12,924 nucleotides of DNA from Bacteroidales bacterium 45-6 (lineage in GTDB: Bacteria; Bacteroidota; Bacteroidia; Bacteroidales; Dysgonomonadaceae). Positions 1 through 8,761 of this stretch are shown in pieces. The notes beneath the pieces were generated by a model, which saw only the letters and a list, made by a program, of their open reading frames with translations, made no database searches and was not told where the DNA came from. Each line of letters starts with the position of its first letter. Positions within the stretch are counted from its first letter, which is position 1. A program made the translations under genes and the position numbers. The DNA lies in the NCBI GenBank assembly GCA_001897035.1, contig MKRS01000237.1, positions 1 through 12,924 on the forward strand. The letters run 5' to 3'.

Positions 1-1528
1 CTGCGGCAACCGCCTTCTCAATTTCGGGTTCATTTTCCTCGGCGTAAGCCCCTTCGGGTTTGTACGTCACACCTTGTTCCAAGCGGACATTGTCAGCGCC
101 AAACTTGTTGCACATCGCCTCGTAGATCGTGTTGTACTTTCCGGCAAACCTATCGGTGAGATGTCCTTGCCAGGAATAGCTCCATCCGCCGTTGAGGCAC
201 CGCATGGAATTGGCATTCGGCCCTGTCAGAAGGAATTTCTTTCCTTTCACAAGCGGCAAAATATTGTCCTTGTTTTTAAGTAAGATTTCTGCTTCTTCCG
301 CAGCATGGAGTGCCAATGCAGCATGTTCATCGCTTCCGAAAAGCGGATATTCCGCAGAAAGGGTATTCGGACGATCGAACAAATTCAATCGATACTTGAG
401 CCTGAGCACTCGCCGAACAGCATCGTCGATGCGGCTCATCGGCACCTTGCCTTCCTGCACCAATTCCTTCAGAAGGGTACAGTAGTTGAGGTCGTAAGGC
501 TCCATGGCCATGTCGATCCCGGCATTGATGGCTATCTGGATAGCTTCTTTCTTGTCCGCCGCAACGTGTTCGCGGGTGTAGAGGTTGTTGATGTCGGCCC
601 AATCGGTTATCAACATGCCGTCCCATCCCAAATCTTCTTTGAGCCATTTGGTAAGCAGCTCTCGGTTGGCGTGAACCGGCACTCCGTTTACAGAACCGCT
701 ATTCACCATGATGGTCAATGCCCCAGCCTCCACGCAAGCTTTGAAAGGGGCAAAGCATTTCTCACGCAAGTCGGAAATGGAAATGTAGGCTGGGGTGCGA
801 TCCTTACCGGTGCGAGACATACTATACCCCATGTAGTGCTTCACCGATGTGGCGATACGGTCGGCAGGAATATGGTTGGGGTCATCGCCCTGAAAGCCGC
901 GTACAGCCGCACTGCCCATGATGGCATTAACCAGGCAATCTTCCCCGTAATTTTCCCAAACGCGCGACCAGCGTGGGTCGCGGGCCATATCGACGGTGGG
1001 AGAATACGTCCAGGGGCAATTGGCCGCACGAGTTTCGTAGGCAGTGACACGCGCCGCCTTGGATGCCAGCTCAGGGTTGAACGATGCACCGATGTTGATG
1101 TTTTGAGGGAAAAGGGTACCACCCAAGGTGTAGGTTGTTCCATGATTCTGATCGAGACCATAAATAGATGGGATGCCGATTTCTTTCATGGACAAAGCCT
1201 GTATTTTGCCAATAATTTCCTGCCATTTCTCCCGGCTTTGCGCCACTGGCCCGGGAGCATTGAGGAAAGAGCCGACCTTGAACTCGGCAACAGCCTTGTG
1301 AAGCTTCGCATCGTCGAGTTTGAATTCCCCGTTAACGAATTGACCCAATACGTCGATGCTGAGTTCAGTCATCTGACCGATCTTTTGGTCAAGGGTCATT
1401 TTGGAAAGGGTGGCTTCTACCTGACGCTCAATCTGCGGATTCTTGGCGATGGCAGGAGGGGCTACCTGCGCAAAACAGGTAGCCATAATCATTGAAGTTG
1501 ATGCTAATAATGCTTTTCTCAGTGTCAT
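1..1528 (-). CDS. GH3 beta-glucosidase, exported, partial (C-terminus off left edge)
   Basis: Predicted exo-acting glycoside hydrolase family 3 enzyme that removes glucose from the non-reducing end of beta-gluco-oligosaccharides. The reading frame from ATG 1528 stays open for 509 codons to the window edge, against roughly 750 residues for such enzymes. Residues 1-20 form a signal peptide ending MATCFA|Q. The TIM-barrel domain covers about 35-390 and shows the family signatures: GLDQNHG with D126, the RDPRW motif at 183-187, the K230-H231 pair, and the catalytic nucleophile D309 in ITDWADI. The second alpha/beta domain begins near 411 ([13 protein letters not shown]) and includes a GGWSYSWQG stretch. 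The acid/base glutamate would lie in the missing part. It is the last operon gene visible, 32 nt after the SGBP-B-like gene, and more genes may follow to the left. Family assignment is secure; linkage preference (beta-1,3 versus beta-1,4) is inferred from context. Confidence 0.95.
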   Translation of the reverse strand, partial: MTLRKALLASTSMIMATCFAQVAPPAIAKNPQIERQVEATLSKMTLDQKIGQMTELSIDVLGQFVNGEFKLDDAKLHKAVAEFKVGSFLNAPGPVAQSREKWQEIIGKIQALSMKEIGIPSIYGLDQNHGTTYTLGGTLFPQNINIGASFNPELASKAARVTAYETRAANCPWTYSPTVDMARDPRWSRVWENYGEDCLVNAIMGSAAVRGFQGDDPNHIPADRIATSVKHYMGYSMSRTGKDRTPAYISISDLREKCFAPFKACVEAGALTIMVNSGSVNGVPVHANRELLTKWLKEDLGWDGMLITDWADINNLYTREHVAADKKEAIQIAINAGIDMAMEPYDLNYCTLLKELVQEGKVPMSRIDDAVRRVLRLKYRLNLFDRPNTLSAEYPLFGSDEHAALALHAAEEAEILLKNKDNILPLVKGKKFLLTGPNANSMRCLNGGWSYSWQGHLTDRFAGKYNTIYEAMCNKFGADNVRLEQGVTYKPEGAYAEENEPEIEKAVAA

Positions 1529-1560
1529 GATGGAATAATTAAATCTTCTAAGCGGTTATC

Positions 1561-2829
1561 TTATTGCACGGTTATCAGGTCCACGTAGTAACCATGTCCT
1601 ACGCAGAGGAATCCGCCTTCTGCCTGAATCTTATTCAATACCTCCTGCGTGAGCTGCACATCTTTCACCCCGTCTTGTGAAAATTCGATGACGGAAGTGC
1701 CGGGTAAGTCATTCCATTGGTTGGTAGTGGTACGCAACTGGTGGTAAGCGTCTTGGGTGGCTACTGAATAATGGATGCTCAAAACAGCACCTGCCTTGAT
1801 AGATGCAAAGACATCAGCTCCAAGCTGGTTAAATGTCTTGTGCGGATCGCTGTCGGCAAGAGCCCACGACACATAATAATGACCCTGCCAAAGAACTGTG
1901 GTGGAAGAAACAACGACCGTCTTCTCAGTGACGTTCTGCTTATCGCCATAGAATTGGAGGTCTTTTCCATCCGCTGTTTTACCAGTCAGCTTATAGTCTC
2001 CGTCTGTCAATGAAGGGCAAACGAAAGCAATTTCCGTTTTTGATTGCCGGGTGAATTGCGTGATGGATTGCGAGGCAAACGTGAGCGATGCGATCTGATC
2101 GAGGTTGATCCCGGTCATCACCCATTCCCGGTTGGCATTGGTGCGGTCGGCTCCGGAAGTGATTAATGCTGCACGCGAAACTTTGACGGTGTTGCCTCCG
2201 TATTGATTGTTTTCACTATCTACGAAAACGACCCGGTGTTCGCCTTCCAACAAGTCGGCTGGGACAGCGTATTCAATGTAGTTCTGATTTCCTGAAGTGC
2301 CATAAGTAATATCCGTGATGGTTTTGCCATCGATGATGATGCTTTTCACCTTGTCGAGGTTGGTACCATACAGGCGGGCACTGCTGCCCGGGGCGATGAT
2401 ACGTTCAAAATCAACCTTTGTGGCCCAAGGATCGTTAGCCAACGGATTCACTTGTACAATACCTTCGCGGTAGGACGACTTACCTGCGGCAGTGGAAACA
2501 ACCACCTTGAACCCGTATGTGCCTGCTTTCAAGTTAATGTCAAGTGCGGTTCCAGTCTGCACTTCTTGCCCGTCGATTTGCCACGAAACGGTGGTGTAGT
2601 CGGCCGGAGTGACCGTCAACTTCATCTTGAGATTAGCATCCCGGCTGATCGTTGAAACAACGGGCAGTTCGCCGTTCACACGGTCGGGGAAGATCGGATC
2701 GAGAATCCGGGGATCGTCATTTGCAGTAGCCGTCGAGAACGAAGCTTCGTCGGAGCAAGCAGTGAATGTGATACCCACAGCAAGCATGGCCAGCAGGATA
2801 ATATATATCTTTTTCATAGTGACTTTCAT
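1561..2829 (-). CDS. SGBP-B-like surface glycan-binding lipoprotein with IPT/TIG domains
   Basis: Predicted outer-membrane lipoprotein that binds the target glycan at the cell surface, in the gene position taken by SusE/SGBP-B in other PULs. The 422-residue protein has a hydrophobic signal with lipobox TFTAC (C25). A PKD-like beta domain covers about 47-127, two IPT/TIG immunoglobulin-like domains about 138-217 and 220-306, and a C-terminal domain about 310-422. The last resembles the glycan-binding domain of SGBP-B proteins (SGBP_B_XBD type) and is rich in exposed-type aromatics (W314, Y318, Y319, W322, Y362, W372, Y414, Y415). The frame extends upstream to a TTG at 2886 that would overlap the susD-like gene, but ATG 2829 restores a normal lipoprotein signal; ATG 2817 is an alternative. 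It starts 26 nt after the SusD-like stop. Role and fold are well supported; ligand specificity is inferred. Confidence 0.85.
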   Translation of the reverse strand: MKVTMKKIYIILLAMLAVGITFTACSDEASFSTATANDDPRILDPIFPDRVNGELPVVSTISRDANLKMKLTVTPADYTTVSWQIDGQEVQTGTALDINLKAGTYGFKVVVSTAAGKSSYREGIVQVNPLANDPWATKVDFERIIAPGSSARLYGTNLDKVKSIIIDGKTITDITYGTSGNQNYIEYAVPADLLEGEHRVVFVDSENNQYGGNTVKVSRAALITSGADRTNANREWVMTGINLDQIASLTFASQSITQFTRQSKTEIAFVCPSLTDGDYKLTGKTADGKDLQFYGDKQNVTEKTVVVSSTTVLWQGHYYVSWALADSDPHKTFNQLGADVFASIKAGAVLSIHYSVATQDAYHQLRTTTNQWNDLPGTSVIEFSQDGVKDVQLTQEVLNKIQAEGGFLCVGHGYYVDLITVQ

Positions 2830-2855
2830 TTGCTTTTTTGTTGTTATTCCATGAT

Positions 2856-4523
2856 TTAGTTGTTCCACCAGATGTGTGTGTGCCAATTGTCGGTGCCACC
2901 CATACGGCTCAAGGCTTCATTGTAGCTCGCCTTGTTGTAGGACGACTCAAGCACCGGATAGCAAAGCCGCACCGGAATTTCGGAGCCACCTGTTAGGAAC
3001 TGGCTAAAGCCATAGTCTGCCGGCGATTTAAGCTTTGGATAGCCCGAACGGCGTACATTTGCCCAACATTCGGTTGGGTTGGTAAGGTGGAGAATCCATG
3101 CCTGCGTGTTAATCGCCTGTTTATTCTGTTCGTCGGTGTGGCCGATTCCATTGTTTTGGATATATGTATTGAAATCGCTGTCAGATATTGGATCGCACTT
3201 GTAGTTGTCGGACAAAAAGTTCATGGCAGCACGCACACCTTGCTGATAGAGGTCGCTGACAGAAGCACCGCCTACGTTCCATCCTTTGAGCTTGGCTTCC
3301 GCCAGAAGGAACTTCACTTCGGCCGAAGTCATCACCACTCCGGGATTGTCGCCTTGTAGAAAATTATTGGCCAATTTGGGTTCCGTCTCGCGAGCCACAC
3401 TGGGGTTGACCGAAGGGTTGCTCTTGGCTAATTCTTTCAATATGTCGCTATCGTAACCCGTTGGCCAAGGCTCCCAAGAGAATGCTCCGGGATCACGTGG
3501 GTGCATGGCTACGTTTTTCGCGATCACTTCGTCCGTCAAATCCACCCGGTTGCTGGTGCTTGTGGAACTCATAAGCCCGTCGTAATAGAAACGTGCAATT
3601 CGGAAAGTGCGGGGATCGCCCGTATTGTAGAGCTGATTGAACAAGGTGGAACACAGGTAGCTGGGGTTGTTGGCTGGGTCGTTTCCGAAAAGTAACTGCG
3701 ACAAAGCATTGCCCCGGTAATCGGTATAAGCCTCCTGACCGAAACTAAACGATATGTTCATGTATTTGATAAGTGCATCGTCGCCGGCACTGGCCAAAAC
3801 ACCGCCATCGGCTTGAAGCGCATGTTCAAACTCTTGTTGGGCTTTTTGTGGAGCCACATTGGAAATCCGCATCGCAAAACGGAGACGAAGTGAATTTGCT
3901 AACTTTTTCCATTTGGCAATGTCTCCCTTGAAGATGACGTCGCCTGTGATTTTGTCCTTGTGGAGATCAAACTTGGTAACGGCAGCACTCAATTCTACGA
4001 AGAAATCGTTGTATATCTCTTCCTGCGTGTCGTAACGAGGATTGAATTTTCCTTCCAGAAAACCCTTTCCTGCCTCGCTGTATGGCACATCTCCGTAAAT
4101 ATCGGTGATGATGGACATGAGGTAAACCCGGTATATGCGCAAGGCGGAATTGATGTTTACCTTCAAGGTGTCATTGGCGGTGCGGTATTCGGCATCAGCA
4201 ATGTTCTTTATGGCATTTGGATAGAACGATGTCCAGATGCGGCTCATCTCGTTATTGTCCTGTGTGTGGCGACCGCCAAAATTGGTGGTGTTCCAGCATC
4301 CCATCAGTTGTTGGTTGAACGCATAGAGATAATTGCGGTAGATCTCCACCATGCCGAGGTCGCCATAAGTCTGCAACTGGGCGGTGGTGAGCTGCGCATT
4401 GGGATCGATAGTGGCAGCCTTCGAAGGGTCGGTGTTCATGTTTTCCATGTATCCATCACTGCATGCTCCAAAAAACATAACCGATGTCACCAACAGGATT
4501 GTGATATATGATATATATTTCAT
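2856..4523 (-). CDS. SusD-like outer-membrane glycan-binding lipoprotein
   Basis: Predicted SusD/RagB-family lipoprotein of 555 residues that caps the SusC transporter on the cell surface and delivers oligosaccharides to it. The signal peptide ends in lipobox FFGAC (C21). The mature N-terminus (GYMENMNTDPSKAATIDPNAQL) and the segment YRVYLMSIITDIYGDVPYSEAG (about residues 130-151) are typical of the SusD-like_2 subgroup. The mostly helical body with the KWKKLANSLRLRFAMR helix fits the TPR-like SusD scaffold. The C-terminal part (ECWANVRRSGYPKL) is also a family hallmark. Length is normal and no frame disruption is seen. It begins 41 nt after the SusC-like stop, in a leader containing two overlapping AT palindromes. 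Binding residues cannot be assigned reliably without a structure; beta-glucan binding is inferred from the neighbouring GH16 and GH3. Confidence 0.96.
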   Translation of the reverse strand: MKYISYITILLVTSVMFFGACSDGYMENMNTDPSKAATIDPNAQLTTAQLQTYGDLGMVEIYRNYLYAFNQQLMGCWNTTNFGGRHTQDNNEMSRIWTSFYPNAIKNIADAEYRTANDTLKVNINSALRIYRVYLMSIITDIYGDVPYSEAGKGFLEGKFNPRYDTQEEIYNDFFVELSAAVTKFDLHKDKITGDVIFKGDIAKWKKLANSLRLRFAMRISNVAPQKAQQEFEHALQADGGVLASAGDDALIKYMNISFSFGQEAYTDYRGNALSQLLFGNDPANNPSYLCSTLFNQLYNTGDPRTFRIARFYYDGLMSSTSTSNRVDLTDEVIAKNVAMHPRDPGAFSWEPWPTGYDSDILKELAKSNPSVNPSVARETEPKLANNFLQGDNPGVVMTSAEVKFLLAEAKLKGWNVGGASVSDLYQQGVRAAMNFLSDNYKCDPISDSDFNTYIQNNGIGHTDEQNKQAINTQAWILHLTNPTECWANVRRSGYPKLKSPADYGFSQFLTGGSEIPVRLCYPVLESSYNKASYNEALSRMGGTDNWHTHIWWNN

Positions 4524-4544
4524 AGTATATACTTATTTATAAGT
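4524..4544. repeat. Two overlapping AT-rich palindromes in the susC-susD gap
   Basis: AGTATATACT (4524-4533) is a perfect palindrome directly next to the SusD-like start codon. ACTTATTTATAAGT (4531-4544) is a 6-bp-arm inverted repeat with a 2-base centre. They share ACT, so in RNA the two stems cannot both form. An AAAGGAG sequence overlaps the SusC-like stop (4560-4566, minus strand), too far from the start for a normal ribosome site. The structures are seen; any function is speculative. Confidence 0.5.
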
Positions 4545-4564
4545 GAATTAAAGTAAAGACTCCT

Positions 4565-7500
4565 TTAGAATTTGACATTGATGTTGAAACCATAGCTCTT
4601 GCGTGAGGGCAATGAACCATATTCGAGTCCCATGCCGGTAGTGTTGTTGTAGTTGGAGTCCGGATCGATGTTGGGAATGTTTTTCCACACGATGAACGGG
4701 TTGCGAGCTACAAATGAGAGGGTAAGGTTCTTCACTGTCTTTTTCAACCATGATTTGGGAAGATTGTAGCTCAGCGTTATCTCACGGCATTTCACATAGG
4801 AGTTGTCGAAGATAAACATGGACGGTGCATTGCGGGACACGCTCATCCAGTAGTCTTCCGGATTGACGTAGATGTCATTCGGACGATAAGAGCCGTCACC
4901 GTTGTCGATGACGCCGGGAGCGACAAACCCTCCTGTGGGCTTCCAAGTCGCAGATCCTTTGGCAATGCCGGCAGCTTGACGTTGTTCTTCCGACTTATAC
5001 CATCCGTCACGTCCCACAAGGGTTTCCTTGCTCTTGCCCGATTCGTAAGCTGCACGGGCAGACATGGAGTAGAGGTCAGCCCCGACCTTCACGTCGAAAA
5101 CGGCCGAAAGCGAAAGATCCTTGTATGTCAAGGTGGTGGTGGCACCGCCCGTCCAGTCCCAGGAAGCATTTCCCAGCACATGGTTGCTCTTGTCGTATTG
5201 GGGCAAACCTGTTTGCGGGTTAATAAGTATGTCTCCTTTTGTATTGCGTTGGAAATCGGGTCCTACAATAGAACCGTAGTTCTCGCCCACTTTGGCAGCC
5301 ACCTGCACATCCAACCAGGTAGCTTTTTCCAGTTCGAACAGATCCATGCCCTCAACAAGGCTTTTCACCTTGTTCCTGTTCTTGGAGAAGTTCAGGTTCA
5401 AATCCCAAGAGAAATCTTTGACTTCAACAGGACGTGTGTTGAGTGAGATTTCTATCCCTTTGTTTTCAATCTCGCCTGCATTTATGAGGCGGTAGTTGTA
5501 ACCCGAAGTCCAAGAACTGGCCAATCTCAGAATCTGGTCCTTACTGATCTGGGTGTAGTAGGTGACGTCGAGTCCGACACGGTTTCTCAGGAATTTCATG
5601 TCCAAGCCCATTTCAAACGAATTGGTTTTTGTGGGTTTCAAGTCCTTATTGGGGATGACGCTATTGCTGATGGAACCAATGGTGTAGCCGGGATAAGTGA
5701 ATTTCGACTTGGTATATACCAGCCCCAGCTGATAAGGATCCGTGTCGCTACCGACTTGCGCCCACGACATGCGGACTTTTCCAAAAGGCAGGGCATTTTT
5801 CCAAGGTGTGAGTTCGGAAAAGACGAAGCTTCCTGAGAAAGAGGGATACATATACACGTTATGTTTTGGGGGAAGAGTCGATGACTGGTCGCCACGGAGC
5901 GTGGTGTCGAAATAGAGCATGTGTTTCCACCCCAAGTTGACAGCCCCATACACCGAATTGATTTGTTTGCGGTAACTATCTGGCTGTATGCTTGTTTCAT
6001 TGAAACTCATCAAGGTCACCCTATCGCGGATTTTCATATCCTGCGCAGTGGTGATGGTTGTTTGGTTGTTTACCTTATAGACGTTTCCTCCCAAAGTGGC
6101 ATTGAAGTCGAAATCTCCCCACTTGTTGTTGTAGAGGGCGAGTGCCTCGAAGTTGTACATCCGGTTCCGAAATTCGCTCAGTTGGAGTCGTCCAGATTCG
6201 AATCCCGGTGTGGTGGGGGCTTTGAAATCTTGGAAAGTAAACCAGTTGAGTTCGGCACCCACAGTTCCTTGCAGTTTGAAATGCTTTGTCACATTCCAGA
6301 TGGCTTTTCCGTTGAGGCGGAACTGATCCTTCTTGGACGTGTTGGAGTTCTTATAGATGTCCCAATAAGGGTTCACATTGTAAGGGTCCATGCCGTTCCA
6401 GTTGGAATACTCGCCGTTTTCGTCCTGGTAAGTCCTTAGCCATTGCTGGTCGTAGGTGGTGGCTAAGGTCATCAGGTTCTTTCCGATGTTCGATTTGCTG
6501 TCCCCCAGTGCAGGACGGTTTTTCACATCTTCACGGGTATAGGTGGCCCCGAAATCAAGATCCACTTTGCTGAGCGATGTATTGGCCCGCAGGTTGAATA
6601 TGTCGCGGCTCATGTGGGTTTTCGGCACAATGTCCTTGTTGCGCATGTCGGTTAAGGTGAAGCGCACGCCCGTGTTGCCGCTGGTTGAACTCACAATGGC
6701 CGTGTTGGTGGCAGTGAGACCTGTACGGAAGAATCCGGAGGTGTTGTTGGGAACAATGAGGTAGGGACGCTCCACACCGTCGAAATATTTCAGCATGTTG
6801 GTTCCGTCCGCTTTCGCACCCCAGCTCTTGTTGGTGTTGGAAACAGCATCGATACTATATGTTCCGTTGCTGCCCATCCCATACACCTGTTGCACGTCGT
6901 TCCATTTGGCCAACTGCGTGTCGAAAGTTGTCGTTCCGTTGTATTCCAAGCTGAAGGTGTCCTTTCCTTTGGCTTTTTTAGTCGTGATGAGGATGACTCC
7001 GTGACTGGCGCGGCTACCATAAAGAGCCGATGCGGCAGGACCTTTGAGCACCGAGATGTTTTCAATGTCGTCGGCATTGACTCCCGAAATGCCGTCACCG
7101 AGGTCAAAGCCTCCTGTGGTGCCGGCACTACCATAATTGGTATTGTCCAAAGGCACTCCATCAATAACATATAGCGGCTGATTGTTTCCCGTCATTTCAG
7201 TGCTTCCGCGCAGGATAACGCGAGTGGATCCCGATGGTCCGCCAGCAGTTTGGCTGACAACGAGCCCGGCTACGCGACCGGCCATGGAGTTGATGACATT
7301 GGTTTCCTTGGCTTTGGTCAAGGCATCACCTTTCACCTCGTCCAAGCCGTAGCCTAAAGCCTTGCGCTCTTTTTTGATACCCAATGCCGTAACGACTACG
7401 TCACCCAATATCTTGCTGTCTTCGGCCATGACAATTTGCAGGGAAGATTGTCCGACTTTCACTTCCTGCGATTTATACCCGACATAGCTGACCACGAGGA

Positions 7501-7756
7501 TTGCCCCGGGTTTCACGCTCAGAGTGAACTTTCCGTCCATGTCCGTCGTGGTGCCGTTGCTGGCATTTCCTTTTTCAATGACAGTGGCTCCAATGATAGG
7601 TCCACCCGCATCCTTGACCACACCAGTCGCTTTTCGATCTTGCTGTGCCACGGCGGGAGAATCCAGTCCGGCTGCTTTCATTGGCAGAACGCCTCCCAAC
7701 AGACTGAGAGACAATGTACCACAAAACAATGCGTATTTACAATTTCTTATCTTCAT
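4565..7756 (-). CDS. SusC/RagA-like TonB-dependent outer-membrane transporter
   Basis: Predicted 1063-residue TonB-dependent oligosaccharide importer in the outer membrane, paired with the adjacent SusD-like lipoprotein. A signal peptide covers about residues 1-30 (possible cleavage after MKAA or PAVA). It is followed by a CarboxypepD_reg-like N-terminal domain (about 43-110, with GPIIGATV and the DMDGKFTL and SYVGYKSQEV strands). A TonB-box-like segment DVVVTALGI lies at 119-127, then the plug at about 130-265 with NVINSMAGRVAGL, ILRGS, PLYVIDGVPLD and VLKGPAASALYGSRA, which are classic SusC signatures. The rest is a 22-strand-type beta-barrel ending in an aromatic C-terminus (FNINVKF) as expected for outer-membrane insertion. 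No sigma/anti-sigma extension is seen, which agrees with HTCS rather than ECF-sigma control. It starts 18 nt after the GH16 stop, so the two are co-transcribed. Confidence 0.98.
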   Translation of the reverse strand: MKIRNCKYALFCGTLSLSLLGGVLPMKAAGLDSPAVAQQDRKATGVVKDAGGPIIGATVIEKGNASNGTTTDMDGKFTLSVKPGAILVVSYVGYKSQEVKVGQSSLQIVMAEDSKILGDVVVTALGIKKERKALGYGLDEVKGDALTKAKETNVINSMAGRVAGLVVSQTAGGPSGSTRVILRGSTEMTGNNQPLYVIDGVPLDNTNYGSAGTTGGFDLGDGISGVNADDIENISVLKGPAASALYGSRASHGVILITTKKAKGKDTFSLEYNGTTTFDTQLAKWNDVQQVYGMGSNGTYSIDAVSNTNKSWGAKADGTNMLKYFDGVERPYLIVPNNTSGFFRTGLTATNTAIVSSTSGNTGVRFTLTDMRNKDIVPKTHMSRDIFNLRANTSLSKVDLDFGATYTREDVKNRPALGDSKSNIGKNLMTLATTYDQQWLRTYQDENGEYSNWNGMDPYNVNPYWDIYKNSNTSKKDQFRLNGKAIWNVTKHFKLQGTVGAELNWFTFQDFKAPTTPGFESGRLQLSEFRNRMYNFEALALYNNKWGDFDFNATLGGNVYKVNNQTTITTAQDMKIRDRVTLMSFNETSIQPDSYRKQINSVYGAVNLGWKHMLYFDTTLRGDQSSTLPPKHNVYMYPSFSGSFVFSELTPWKNALPFGKVRMSWAQVGSDTDPYQLGLVYTKSKFTYPGYTIGSISNSVIPNKDLKPTKTNSFEMGLDMKFLRNRVGLDVTYYTQISKDQILRLASSWTSGYNYRLINAGEIENKGIEISLNTRPVEVKDFSWDLNLNFSKNRNKVKSLVEGMDLFELEKATWLDVQVAAKVGENYGSIVGPDFQRNTKGDILINPQTGLPQYDKSNHVLGNASWDWTGGATTTLTYKDLSLSAVFDVKVGADLYSMSARAAYESGKSKETLVGRDGWYKSEEQRQAAGIAKGSATWKPTGGFVAPGVIDNGDGSYRPNDIYVNPEDYWMSVSRNAPSMFIFDNSYVKCREITLSYNLPKSWLKKTVKNLTLSFVARNPFIVWKNIPNIDPDSNYNNTTGMGLEYGSLPSRKSYGFNINVKF

Positions 7757-7758
7757 GG

Positions 7759-7770
7759 AATTTATAAATT
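7759..7770. repeat. 12-bp perfect AT palindrome just upstream of the SusC-like start
   Basis: AATTTATAAATT is a perfect palindrome lying between the GH16 stop and the SusC-like ATG, two bases from the start codon. Such AT-rich starts are normal for Bacteroidota, so it may simply reflect an unstructured translation start region. Confidence 0.35.
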
Positions 7771-7774
7771 AAGA

Positions 7775-8596
7775 TTAATAGATTTTTACCCAGTCAATAT
7801 ACATGTTTACTTTTTCCCCGTCTTTCAAAGCGGTGATCTTGTTGATGTCGGTGATGCCGGTGAAAGCACCTCCCACCGCAAGATTAAACACCATGAAGAA
7901 GTTGTCGTGGAAATATTCATAGCGTCCGCTGCTCTTGCTGATGTCGAACGAATAATATTTGACATTGTCGATCGACACCTTCAGGCTGTCTTCCGTCCAA
8001 TCCAATGCGTAAGTGTGGTATTTGCCGTCTTGCTGGCTGTGAGAAACGTTTTGTGCAAAATATTCCTGCTGATGTCCGCTTTGAGCATCAACACCGTAGT
8101 GGATCGCTGTGTTCATCAGCGTTTCGGTGGTTCCCGAAGCAATTCCGTTGCGTTCGCCCATCTCGATGATGTCAATTTCCCCGCATTGAGGCCAAGGCTT
8201 CTCGTTGTCGCCCATCATCCAAAATGCTGGCCACAAGCCGTTAGCAGTTTTGGGAAGTTTGATGCTCGCCTCGATCTTCCTGTATTTGAAGTTCTTTTTT
8301 CCTTTGGAGTTGATCCGCCCCGAGAAAATCTTGTTCCCTTGGCGTTCGGCCGTTAAGATTAATACAGATTTACCTTCGTCGGTGCCAACAGACACATGCG
8401 AGGCATCGTAGGCTTGTAGTTCCTGATTTACCCAACCGGCAGCGTGCACCTCTTTTGTCCAGATTTTGTCATTGAAAGATGTAAAATCATCCTTGAAAAA
8501 GAGATTTCCCGGGTCTTCCGTCACCACTTCGTTGGATGAGCAGGACTGCTGAAACAAACACATGGATAGTAATAGAAAGATTGTTGTTTTTCTCAT
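7775..8596 (-). CDS. GH16 endo-beta-glucanase (laminarinase-like), surface lipoprotein
   Basis: Predicted endo-acting family 16 hydrolase cleaving beta-1,3- or mixed beta-1,3/1,4-glucan. The 273-residue protein has a lipoprotein signal ending QQSC (C19) and a single jelly-roll domain with no extra binding module. The catalytic motif GEIDIIE gives nucleophile E140, helper D142 and acid/base E145. The extra residue before the second glutamate is the beta-bulge form seen in laminarinases (GH16_3 type). Upstream GWVNQELQAY and LWPAFWMM are substrate-cleft signatures; MYIDWVKIY closes the domain. The frame runs up to a GTG at 8632, but ATG 8596 directly precedes MRKTTIFLLL, so it is preferred. As first gene of the operon, it lies just downstream of the proposed operator and leader. 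Surface location is inferred from the lipobox; substrate choice between laminarin and mixed-linkage glucan is open. Confidence 0.95.
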   Translation of the reverse strand: MRKTTIFLLLSMCLFQQSCSSNEVVTEDPGNLFFKDDFTSFNDKIWTKEVHAAGWVNQELQAYDASHVSVGTDEGKSVLILTAERQGNKIFSGRINSKGKKNFKYRKIEASIKLPKTANGLWPAFWMMGDNEKPWPQCGEIDIIEMGERNGIASGTTETLMNTAIHYGVDAQSGHQQEYFAQNVSHSQQDGKYHTYALDWTEDSLKVSIDNVKYYSFDISKSSGRYEYFHDNFFMVFNLAVGGAFTGITDINKITALKDGEKVNMYIDWVKIY

Positions 8597-8725
8597 ATAA
8601 TAGTAAGATGTTTTGGTTAAACTTAATTTCACCCGGAGTCGGAATATAGCCAGAAATGCACGTCTATTTGTAGTGTAGTGCGGCTGCTTTTCTCAGCGAT
8701 CCTCGTCTCCTAAAAAAACACGATG

Positions 8726-8733
8726 CAAAGATG
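8726..8733 (-). promoter_or_regulatory. Candidate -7 promoter element of the GH16-SusC operon
   Basis: On the minus strand the sequence reads CATCTTTG, matching five of six fixed positions of the Bacteroides -7 consensus TAnnTTTG. No good TTTG -33 element is found at the usual distance, as is common for activator-dependent promoters. Its upstream edge is 28 nt from the proposed operator, which would put the activator just upstream of the polymerase. A competing weak match, TAGTATTG, sits at 8735-8742. Inference only; no transcript start is known. Confidence 0.35.
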
Positions 8734-8761
8734 GCAATACTACACGAAAACCATGGGCTGA

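Noticed and set aside
305..1495. Plus-strand open frame of 396 codons opposite the GH3 gene
   Set aside because: The minus strand encodes a clear GH3 protein with catalytic motifs; the opposite frame shows no recognisable domain or start context and is a shadow of codon usage.
2830..2886. Extended N-terminus of the SGBP-B-like protein from TTG 2886
   Set aside because: It would overlap the SusD-like gene and place 19-23 polar residues before the lipoprotein signal; ATG 2829 or 2817 is better.
7436..8356. Plus-strand open frame of 306 codons crossing SusC, the gap and GH16
   Set aside because: It runs antisense to two well-supported genes and their junction, with no recognisable motif.
8597..8632. 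Extended N-terminus of GH16 from GTG 8632
   Set aside because: It adds 12 residues before an already complete signal peptide beginning MRKTT; ATG 8596 is the normal choice.
8701..8730. T7 run at 8712-8718 (minus strand) as a second terminator
   Set aside because: No stable hairpin precedes the T run, and it lies downstream of the proposed promoter.
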